Part shown: piece by piece, positions 28,143 to 35,266 of the stretch
Layout: each line of letters opens with the position of its first letter
Position numbering within the stretch: the first letter of the stretch is position 1
Source of the DNA: Pseudomonas gregormendelii
Lineage (GTDB): Bacteria > Pseudomonadota > Gammaproteobacteria > Pseudomonadales > Pseudomonadaceae
Reading direction: 5' to 3'
Assembly (NCBI RefSeq): GCF_017114825.1
Contig: NZ_JADEVO010000015.1
Span: 58,759 to 122,758, forward strand
DNA length: 64,000 nucleotides
Translations under genes and position numbers: made by a program
Notes under the pieces: model-generated
Told to the model about the DNA's origin: nothing
The model's database searches: none
The model's input: only the letters and a program-made list of their open reading frames with translations

Positions 28143-29762
28143 ATGACCCGGCCTCTGGTCTGGCTACTGCTGTGTTTGCTCCCTGCGCTGGCGACAGCGC
28201 AGGACGAACCGCTGCGGCTGGGCTTCAAGGGTGAATTGCTGTCGTTGAGCCGGACGCAATTGATCTCCCGCGAGCCGTTGCCTTCAGATCTGCAGACGCC
28301 GTTAGGGAGTTTGTGGAAGCTGTTTGTCTACGCCTGGCTGGTGGATACCGGCGCCCATGAACCACCTTATGAATGTCGCGGGCAGTCGAAGGAAGAAGTG
28401 TATTGCTGCACGGCTGGCGGCAAGATCGGGCGTGATCAGGCGCTGGTGAAATCCTGCGGGTTGTACTTTGAGCCTGCGCGGTTGGGCATTGCGGGCGCTG
28501 AATGGCGCACGTATTGGCAGGCACGGCAGGCACCGCAGTGGTTGCTGAACTTGCCGTCTTTGCAGCCTTCGACCCGGGTTCCGGTCGTTGACTTGCTGCG
28601 GATGCTGGCCGTAATGCCCGCGCAGGATCAGGCGCGGCGGGTGTTGCTCGATGTGGTGTTGAACGCGGCGGACGGCAATCTCGTCGGTGAACTCGGCGGC
28701 CGGTTGCGGGTGAAAACCTGGAGCTGGCTGGGCGATCAGGATCCGTCGTCGCGCCAGGGTGGTTTTGCCGGATGGACAGTGGATGGCACGCCGATCTGGG
28801 CCGGTGGGCGCGGCACCAGTCAGATGGTTCTGCGCAAACATGGCCAGGCCCTGGCCGCAGTGTTGCCGGTGGGTTGGCCGTTGGATGCGGGACGTTGCGT
28901 TGAGGTTGGTCTGTTTTCACGCTATCCGATCGGGCGCGTTCTGGCGGCGGATCGGGTGGTTGCCGATGGGCCATTGCAGGGCGACTATCGCGTTGAGTTC
29001 GCTAATGGCAATCAGCTGGATATCCACAGCGACGGTGAGCTGTTTCTGCTCAAGGACAAACTCGTTGCGCGCCTGGACCGCGAAGAATACGTCGCCCGTG
29101 TCCTGCAGCGAGAAGCCAAATCCGAACCGGTTGAAGCGGCCAAAGCCCTGGCCATCGCGATCCGCACCTACCTGCTGCAAAACGCCACCCGCAGCGGCGA
29201 CTGCCTGAGCATCGACGACAGCAGCACCCGTCAACGCGTCGCCCCACGCCCCGCCACCGCCGAATCGCGCAACATCGCCGCGTGGACCAGCGACCTGGTG
29301 CTGGCCGGCAGTACCGTCACCTATCACTCCGACCAGCCCGGCCCGGACAAGCTCTCCTGGCAACAAGCCGTCGAACAAGCCAACGCCGGCCAGCGCTACG
29401 ACGCCATCCTGCTGCACGCCTACCCGCGCGCCAGCCTCAGCCGCTGGGACAACCCGGTCGCGTCCTGTGAAGCCCTGCCCGCCGCCCAGGACTGGCTGCA
29501 AAAACAGCGGCGAGGCTGGCGTGCGCGGCTGGACAGCGAGGTCGGCTACAACGAAGTCAGCACTTTCGCCGTCTGCCGCCTGGCGTTCGGCCGCCCCTAC
29601 GTCGACCGCGAACGCCAGCGGCTCTATGTGCGCGGCGTGCTCTCGCTGCAGGATCGTCTCGACCTGACTCATGAATACCTGCACCTGGCCTTTGAAGCAC
29701 ATCCCAACGGCCAGGACGAAACCTACATCGAAGGGCTTGCCCGTCACCTGCTGCTGGAATAG
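28143..29762 (+). CDS. magE: DUF2300 (YfaQ-like) protein MagE with PBP-like and SpoIID-like parts
   Basis: 539 residues from the ATG at 28143, one base after the magD stop. Signal peptide about 1-19. Residues about 50-260 look like a penicillin-binding-protein fold: SLWK at 56-59 in the SxxK position, a VKTW in the KTG position, and FAGWTVDGTPIWAGGRGTS. Residues about 300-500 resemble SpoIID/LytB (AKALAIAIRTYLLQNATRSGDCL, YHSDQPG). The family function is unknown; these features suggest peptidoglycan binding or modification near the MagD complex (inference). Confidence 0.85.
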   Translation: MTRPLVWLLLCLLPALATAQDEPLRLGFKGELLSLSRTQLISREPLPSDLQTPLGSLWKLFVYAWLVDTGAHEPPYECRGQSKEEVYCCTAGGKIGRDQALVKSCGLYFEPARLGIAGAEWRTYWQARQAPQWLLNLPSLQPSTRVPVVDLLRMLAVMPAQDQARRVLLDVVLNAADGNLVGELGGRLRVKTWSWLGDQDPSSRQGGFAGWTVDGTPIWAGGRGTSQMVLRKHGQALAAVLPVGWPLDAGRCVEVGLFSRYPIGRVLAADRVVADGPLQGDYRVEFANGNQLDIHSDGELFLLKDKLVARLDREEYVARVLQREAKSEPVEAAKALAIAIRTYLLQNATRSGDCLSIDDSSTRQRVAPRPATAESRNIAAWTSDLVLAGSTVTYHSDQPGPDKLSWQQAVEQANAGQRYDAILLHAYPRASLSRWDNPVASCEALPAAQDWLQKQRRGWRARLDSEVGYNEVSTFAVCRLAFGRPYVDRERQRLYVRGVLSLQDRLDLTHEYLHLAFEAHPNGQDETYIEGLARHLLLE

Positions 29763-29765
29763 GCC

Positions 29766-30572
29766 ATGAAACTCCGTTATTCACCGATCATCCTGTTCCT
29801 CTGCCTGTTGCCGACAATTGTGGCGGCCCAGAGCGCCGTGAAACTCGACACCCCCGTCGGCGGCTGGCGCACCGGTGCGCCCGAGGGGGACGGCGAGCGT
29901 TTCCGCCAGACCGTCAACTACCCGGCTTCGTCGGTCAACACGCCAGCCGGCCAGGCCAACACCGCCCGCATCAGCGGCCAGATCAAGGCCACCCCCAAAT
30001 CCACCGAACCAGGCCGCCTGATCGTCAACGGCGTCAGCATGCCCCTGAAGATCGACGACGCCGGCCGCTTCGATCGCCCGTTCTCATTCCCCAACGGCAG
30101 CAACAGCGTCGAAGTCCGCAGCCCCGACGGCCAGCAGCGCCACCGCACTCAATTCCTCAACACCAGCGGCGGCGCCACCCCGGCCAAGCTGCGGGTGCTG
30201 CTGGCATGGGACAGCGACAACACCGACCTGGACCTGCACCTCATCACCCCGGACGGCGCCCACATCTGGTACGGCGACCGCGCCGTCCCGAACGGCGCGG
30301 CGCTCGACGTCGACGTCACCACTGGCTACGGCCCGGAAATCTTCGCCATGCCGGCACCGATCAAGGGGCAATACCTGGTGTACGTGAATTACTTCGGCGG
30401 CGGGTACCGCAGCGATGACGAAGGTCAGGAAGATGCCGTGCAACCGCTGACCAGGGCGCAGGTGACGGTAATTACGGAGGAAGGGACGCCGAACGAGAAG
30501 ATGGAGACGTTTGTGGTGCCGATGCGGGCGGTGGGGGAGTTGACGTTGGTGAGATCGTTTAGCTATCCGTGA
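29766..30572 (+). CDS. magF: DUF2135 (YfaP-like) periplasmic protein MagF
   Basis: 268 residues with a signal peptide (about 1-21, IVAAQ). It shares with MagA the GGWR start, NGSNSVEVRSPDGQ, the LLAWDSDNTDLDLHLITPDGAH repeat and YLVYVNYFGGG, so both arose from one gene. It closes the operon three bases after magE. MagF is reported in the MagD complex of P. aeruginosa. Confidence 0.88.
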   Translation: MKLRYSPIILFLCLLPTIVAAQSAVKLDTPVGGWRTGAPEGDGERFRQTVNYPASSVNTPAGQANTARISGQIKATPKSTEPGRLIVNGVSMPLKIDDAGRFDRPFSFPNGSNSVEVRSPDGQQRHRTQFLNTSGGATPAKLRVLLAWDSDNTDLDLHLITPDGAHIWYGDRAVPNGAALDVDVTTGYGPEIFAMPAPIKGQYLVYVNYFGGGYRSDDEGQEDAVQPLTRAQVTVITEEGTPNEKMETFVVPMRAVGELTLVRSFSYP

Positions 30573-30798
30573 GGGCCAATCGGGCAGCAGGTCGCTGTCG
30601 CTTTAATTAAGCAATGCCCATTGACTGGACGCCTGAAAATTGAGGCTCAGGGGCTACATAATCAATGGGCTAAGCTTTATTTGTGGCTTCTGGGCTGCAA
30701 TATGCCGTTCGCTGAAGCGATTGCCGGTCTTGCGATGTTGTGTCTCTGGGGCTGCATTAATCGTATTTCCTGCGTTTTTTGATGCTTGAGGGCTACAA

Positions 30799-31065
30799 AT
30801 GACCACCTTGTTTGATGTGGCTGAAATGCTAAAACAAGCTCGACGCGAGGCGCATTTGAGCCAGGAAGCCTTGGCTAGCCATGCGGGTGTTTCACGTTCG
30901 ACAGTGGCACGTATGGAGACCATGGCCAAAGGTGATATGAGTGTCTCGGCCTTGGTTCGGCTACTGGAGGCCGCCGGGTATAACTTGAAACTGGTGAGAG
31001 CCGGCCATGAGCGCACGGTTGAGGACATCCTCGCCGAACAGCGTTCCGGAGTTTCGGGCTCATGA
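30799..31065 (+). CDS. HipB-like XRE antitoxin
   Basis: 88 residues, a single Cro/CI-type helix-turn-helix: EMLKQARREAHLSQEALASHAGVSRSTVARMET. The C-terminus overlaps the next small frame by ATGA, as in hipBA pairs. It is probably an orphan antitoxin, since the toxin gene that follows is broken. It may still repress its own promoter. Confidence 0.82.
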   Translation: MTTLFDVAEMLKQARREAHLSQEALASHAGVSRSTVARMETMAKGDMSVSALVRLLEAAGYNLKLVRAGHERTVEDILAEQRSGVSGS

Positions 31066-31390
31066 CCCTGGACGTTCAAGTCAGCGGGAAAATGGTTGCC
31101 AAGCACTACCGCGAGCGCGATAAATATGTTTTGAAATATCTCCCTTCGCCGTGGGAAAAGAAGTGATCGAAGCGGTGAAGAACGAACCCGCCTGGCGTGA
31201 TGTGGCCAAACCGATGGTGCATGCCTGGAACCAAGGGATGGAGACCTTACGTAGTCCGAAAGCGGCCCAGCAATTTCGAGGGCTGGATACCGCCATCACA
31301 GAAGCGGGTTTCTCAGGGCCGCCAGCGGCAGAAAACACGCGAGTACAGATTGGCCGCTCCGAGTTGTTGGCACCGAAAAAACGCAAGTAA
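31062..31390 (+). pseudogene. HipA-like toxin remnant
   Basis: The first fragment (31062-31166) reads MTLDVQVSGKMVAKHY...KYLP and looks like the HipA N-terminal subdomain, but it stops after 34 codons. A second fragment in another frame (31151-31390) reads AWRDVAKPMVHAWNQGMETL and could be the C-terminal end. A full HipA has about 400 residues, so the kinase core is missing through a large internal deletion. The assignment of the second part to HipA is tentative. Confidence 0.6.
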
Positions 31391-31525
31391 CCGGTTATCG
31401 GCGCTGTGATGTGTCAACTCGAACATTGGCAAATGCCTTTGTACTACAGAACATCCCTGCGCAATAAATTCCGTCGTCTGGCATACGCAAGCTTTGCTCA
31501 GGCGCTATCCGTGAGGCTGAGATAC

Positions 31526-32115
31526 TTACAGCCGCAGTGTTTGCACGCGGTTGCGGCCATCAAATGTATAGGTCTGCTCTCTGCTGGCGCACCGTCCTCC
31601 AAGCCTCTGAGGATGAGCCTCACTTGCCAACTCGCGCTCGATCTGTTCGATGCTCGGCAGGCTGGTTTGCAACTCGGCCGGCAGGGGCTCCACCAATTGG
31701 TACTCAGCCCCGCCGATGGGCCGGGCGTTATCACGCAGGGCATATTCGGCCACGACCTTGCTCTTGCACAGCAGAAGACCGATGGTCGGGCCGTCCTGTG
31801 GGTGCTTGAGTTGGGCATCCACGGCAGTCAGGTAAAAACCAAGCTGACCCAGATGTTCAGGTTTGAACTTGCCAGCCTTGAGTTCGATCACCACATAGCA
31901 ACGTAGCTTCAGGTGATAAAACAGCAGGTCGATGAAGAACTCGTCACCGCTTACGGCCAGTAGCACTTGCTTGCCGACGAAGGCACAACCCGCACCCAGT
32001 TCCTGCTGATACCAAGGCAATTGTGCAGCAGCTTGTTGCACAAATTCCGAGTCGGGCCACGCCTCGGAAAACGCGCGCATATATTTGAGGTTACGTGGAT
32101 AAACCTCCGTCGTTA
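31526..32115 (-). pseudogene. DUF1016/YhcG-type PDDEXK nuclease remnant
   Basis: From 32115 downwards the frame reads EVYPRNLKYMRAFSEAWPDSEFVQQ, the middle of the DUF1016 N-terminal domain, then jumps at QQELGAGCAFVGKQ to the C-terminal PDDEXK domain (FFIDLLFYHLKLRCYVVIELKAG...GLLLCKSKVVAEYALRD). The usual linker of 80-100 residues is missing, and the 5' part of the gene is absent. The nuclease residues (D, ELK) remain. An ATG at 32080 could make a 184-residue protein, but it would lack the normal N-terminal DNA-binding half. Confidence 0.7.
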
Positions 32116-32279
32116 AGAAGTAAGAGAAATCCTATAGATATAAAGAATGTTTGCGCTAATGCTCGTCGGGTTTTGTCGGTGCGCAGCTTTGCATGGAAAT
32201 TAAAATGCCATCCAGATGTTCGCCCCGTTTTTTCCACCATCATTCTAGTAACATTCCCTACTTGCCTGGAGACCCTCTG

Positions 32280-32708
32280 ATGCTATCTCGTGTCATAACC
32301 CTATCATTGCTCGCCGGCCTGGCGTCTCAGGTCAATGCCAGCTGTGACATGCCGGACTCACTGGTCAATCAGACCATGATCAATGTGGCCGATCCACTTT
32401 ATTCGCCGAGTAATCCCAATGCCGGTAATCAAGTTCGGCTAACGCTGAATGATGGTACTTATCAACTTGAAGTGCTCGGAAAGCCGATCGTTTCGACTGG
32501 CGAATATGAATACCGTAAATATACGCGCGACCTGGGTCAGTTGGTCATGCGAGAAACGTATCAAGGTGAGCCGGTGAACTACACATGGACCCTGGTGTGT
32601 GAATCCAACCAGCGTGGCACTTTTGTCTTCAGCCAGCAGAACGGCCCCCTAAAACCGGACATTCGCCAGAACACCGGGCGCTATACGCTGGATGCGGCGG
32701 GTCGCTGA
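32280..32708 (+). CDS. Small secreted hypothetical protein
   Basis: 142 residues from the ATG at 32280, which gives a clean signal peptide (MLSRVITLSLLAGLASQVNA) followed by mature CDMPDSLVNQT. The mature part is predicted beta-rich (VRLTLNDGTYQLEVLG, YTWTLVCESNQRGTFVFSQQ) and has two cysteines that may pair. It loosely resembles MoaF-type lipocalin-like proteins, but I cannot assign a family. It stands alone between the nuclease remnant and palindromic repeats. Confidence 0.65.
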   Translation: MLSRVITLSLLAGLASQVNASCDMPDSLVNQTMINVADPLYSPSNPNAGNQVRLTLNDGTYQLEVLGKPIVSTGEYEYRKYTRDLGQLVMRETYQGEPVNYTWTLVCESNQRGTFVFSQQNGPLKPDIRQNTGRYTLDAAGR

Positions 32709-32751
32709 CACGTTGCCGAAAGGCTAAAGGTTGGCTTGTTGTACGCGTTCC

Positions 32752-32855
32752 CCTGTAGGAGCCAGCTTGCTGGCGATGGTCGTTAACGATAACGCGTGTG
32801 GGCTGGCTGAATGCGGCGTACTTGAGTCCATCGCCAGCAAGCTGGCTTCTACAGG
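32752..32855. repeat. Palindromic repeat pair (GCCAGCTTGCTGGC type)
   Basis: Perfect or near-perfect inverted arms CCTGTAGGAGCCAGCTTGCT... at 32752-32779 and 32828-32855, about 48 bases apart. Related to the unit at 3479-3540. Confidence 0.85.
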
Positions 32856-32912
32856 TTTTGGGTAAGTTGTGTTTCCCGCGATGGCGTGAATACGTTCAGC
32901 GTGGGTGCGATC

Positions 32913-32940
32913 CCTGTGGGAGCTGGCTTGCCAGCGAAGG
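32913..32940. repeat. Single palindromic repeat unit
   Basis: CCTGTGGGAGCTGGCTTGCC followed by AGCGAAGG is one arm of the same repeat family, without an obvious partner nearby. Confidence 0.7.
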
Positions 32941-33260
32941 CAGCCTGACTGCCACCCATTGTCTTTCTGATGTACCCATTCATTACTGCGATAACGGCCG
33001 TCTACATGCTTATCAGTGCAGTAGGCCGGTTGGGCATGATTTACATTTAAATCCCGTGCAAGTTCCGTTGTTAAGAATAATCTGATAGATGCAAGTCATA
33101 TTTTGCGATAGCCCTCGTTATATTCTGCGGGAGTGAAGCAATAAATATAAAGTAATATGTAATCACTTGCTGTATTGGTTTCTTCTGTTTTAGTTGTGTA
33201 TCGTGTTTGGCTGTAGCCACTCCTGTTTTCTTACTGAAAGAGTTTCTGCCTGGGGGCAAC

Positions 33261-33731
33261 ATGATGATCGTCCTGGAACCCATGTCCGCCGCTTCATTCG
33301 AGCGTTTCAAGGCTTACAGCGTTGCCGATTTCGCCGCGCAGATGCAGCGCACCGGCGAGTGGGAAATTGATCGGGCGCCGGCCCTGGCCGAGGCGTCCTT
33401 TGCCCAGTTGCTGCCCGAGGGTTTGCTGACTGCGGACAACTATCTGTTCGATATCAAGGACAGGGCCCTGGGTGAGTGCGTAGGCGCCATCTGGGCTGGG
33501 GTGGTCGAAGAGGAACGGCGTGAAGGTTTCATATTCGACCTGGTGATCCATGAACCCTACCGGCGCCAAGGCTATGCAAAATTGGCGATGCGGGAAATCG
33601 AAGCGTTTTTTGTGACCCTGGACGTGCGCTCGATTGCGCTGGAGGTTTACTTTGATAATGCGGGTGCGCGGCGCCTTTACGATGAGTCGGGCTATCAGGT
33701 GACCAGCCAAAGCATGCGTAAAATGTTATGA
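33261..33731 (+). CDS. GNAT-family acetyltransferase
   Basis: 156 residues from the ATG at 33261 (GGGGGC upstream). The acetyl-CoA site is FDLVIHEPYRRQGYAKLAM (R/Q-x-x-G-x-A motif near residue 110), followed by the ALEVYFDNAGARRLYDESGY stretch that closes GNAT domains. The acceptor is not predictable; the family acetylates small molecules or protein N-termini. It is a single gene. Confidence 0.88.
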   Translation: MMIVLEPMSAASFERFKAYSVADFAAQMQRTGEWEIDRAPALAEASFAQLLPEGLLTADNYLFDIKDRALGECVGAIWAGVVEEERREGFIFDLVIHEPYRRQGYAKLAMREIEAFFVTLDVRSIALEVYFDNAGARRLYDESGYQVTSQSMRKML

Positions 33732-33779
33732 CTTTTTAAGCCTTGATCAAATGTCGTCAATGATAGTGTAGGTGTCCGC

Positions 33780-34109
33780 GTGAGATTTTTATCCCTATGT
33801 TGTTTGCTGTTTGGCCTCTCAGGGTGCGGGACTATCAACAGTGTCTTTGTTCCTGATCCTGTAGTGGTCTCTACGCTCAAGTGGTCACAGACCAATTGTG
33901 CCGCCTTGCCTCGCGTATTCAGTGGCTTTGTTTATGATTTATGTGTGTTGAATGGCCCTCCGCGCGCTGAAGCCGGTGTGCGTGGACTACATGTCAATGA
34001 CACGCCCTTTATACTGTTCGATATCATGGCTTCGGCCGTATTTGATGTGGTCTTGTTGCCTTATACGGCTTATTACCAGGTTGCTCACGGCAATCTTGAG
34101 CTCCATTAG
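33780..34109 (+). CDS. YceK/YidQ-type small lipoprotein
   Basis: 109 residues from a GTG at 33780. The N-terminus has lipobox LSGC (MRFLSLCCLLFGLSGCGTINSV). Later parts, ALPRVFSGFVYDLCVLNGPP and FILFDIMASAVFDVVLLPYTAYYQ, are typical of YceK/YidQ lipoproteins. Function is unknown; envelope-stress roles have been suggested for relatives. Confidence 0.8.
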   Translation: MRFLSLCCLLFGLSGCGTINSVFVPDPVVVSTLKWSQTNCAALPRVFSGFVYDLCVLNGPPRAEAGVRGLHVNDTPFILFDIMASAVFDVVLLPYTAYYQVAHGNLELH

Positions 34110-34662
34110 TTTTTTTGACTCAGGCGACGTTGGCGCGGCAGGCCACTGCCTCAGCTGCGCTGTCTGATCGGGCCTGCAGGCGTCTCGTTCAGACTTGGTC
34201 ATTTCACCGCGCTGCGCGATTTAACCTAATTCCGAAAGGTGCTGCAAATCACCATAATCATATGGTCGACGTCGGTATTTTGTACAAATACTCTAATTTG
34301 AATAATTACTCTATCTTGCCGCTGCGCAAGCGGATAATAGGCATATCTTGGATAAGGCAAGCACGAGATTTTGGGGGCGTGTAGTACTTGTCTGTCAGAA
34401 TTGATTGTAAGTAAAAGATTGGTATTTTTTATTATTTGCTTTCTAGGACTTTTCCTAAAGGCGCCTTGGTGCGCTCTGCTTATCTTTGTGGGGTCAAACA
34501 GCCAATGGGAAATATTCGTTATATCGACGGTCTGAAATTTTTATATGTGGTGGGTTACCATCTGGAACATCTTGAAGTTTGCCGTGGATCTAACGTGCCC
34601 GTTTTACATGGCTGGATCGTTTTGACTTAACTAGCGATTCTCTCAATCACAGGTAGTGAAAT
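34110..34662. other. AT-rich leader upstream of the fimbrial cluster
   Basis: About 550 bases without a convincing gene. The composition is visibly AT-rich (for example AATTTGAATAATTACTCTATC and TTTTTATTATTTGCT), unlike the flanks. Such tracts attract MvaT/H-NS-type silencers and often hold the promoter of regulated fimbriae. A short frame at 34436-34630 has no codon bias or family resemblance and is not called. Confidence 0.55.
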
Positions 34663-35166
34663 ATGTTCAGAAAACTTGCGTTCTCCCTTTCCTCGGTTGC
34701 TGTACTGATGAGTTCTTCCCTGGCCATGGCCGCAACGGAAGAGGCTATCACTATTCAACTCAAGGCCAATGTGCCGGGTGCGACTTTCCATGTCCGTCCG
34801 CCAGCGAGCGAAGACTGGAGCTCCATTCAGGAAATCCGCTGGGATACCCAGCGCAAGCAACTGATTGACTGGAGCAAAAATCTCGAGGTCTTGAGTACCA
34901 CGGCCGGCATCAAGGCCAAGCTGGTCTCGGAGCCGGAGCTGATCAGCGGCGCCAACAAGATCAAGCTGGACGTGTTTGTCAACGGCACTAAAGTAAAAAC
35001 CACCAGCGACGAAGTGGTTAACGCTGCAGATGCCTTGGCGGGCCGCCAAGTAGCATTTGAAATCAAGCCAGTGCCGCTCGCCGGCTCGGGTCGTCATCCC
35101 GAAGGCAACTACACCGGCACCGTGGCGCTGATCTTCGAGCCCGGCGCGCCTGTTCCTGCTCCTTGA
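34663..35166 (+). CDS. CS1-type (alpha) fimbrial major subunit
   Basis: 167 residues with a signal peptide (about 1-23, SLAMAA) and a mature pilin of CooA/CfaB type: EEAITIQLKANVPGATFHVRP at the donor-strand N-terminus and GNYTGTVALIFEP at the C-terminus. Subunits of this class have no disulfide and assemble by donor-strand exchange. It is first in the cluster pilin-usher-adhesin-chaperone-pilin-adhesin. Confidence 0.88.
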   Translation: MFRKLAFSLSSVAVLMSSSLAMAATEEAITIQLKANVPGATFHVRPPASEDWSSIQEIRWDTQRKQLIDWSKNLEVLSTTAGIKAKLVSEPELISGANKIKLDVFVNGTKVKTTSDEVVNAADALAGRQVAFEIKPVPLAGSGRHPEGNYTGTVALIFEPGAPVPAP

Positions 35167-35266
35167 TAGCCCAAGCGTTTGATTAACGGCTGCCTCACGC
35201 GGCTGGGGAGCCACTTGGCTCCGCCAGCCCGTTTCAACTTTGACTTACGCCAAGAGAATTCCCTGC

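Larger units (their letters stand above)
32709..33260. other. Gene-poor stretch with repeats
   Basis: About 550 bases without a credible gene. The first part carries the palindromic repeats listed separately. From about 33040 the sequence becomes AT-rich (ATAATCTGATAGATGCAAG, AATATAAAGTAATATG) and probably holds the promoter of the acetyltransferase gene. I see no RNA gene. Confidence 0.6.

Noticed and set aside
30573..30798. CRISPR array or tRNA in the gap after magF
   Set aside because: No regularly spaced repeats and no cloverleaf; only promoter-like AT-rich text before the XRE gene.
30799..32120. Active defence island (HipBA plus YhcG nuclease)
   Set aside because: Both effector genes are broken or internally deleted; only the antitoxin is whole.
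34436..34630. 64-codon open frame in the AT-rich leader
   Set aside because: No ribosome site, no family resemblance and composition like the rest of the gap; not called as a gene.
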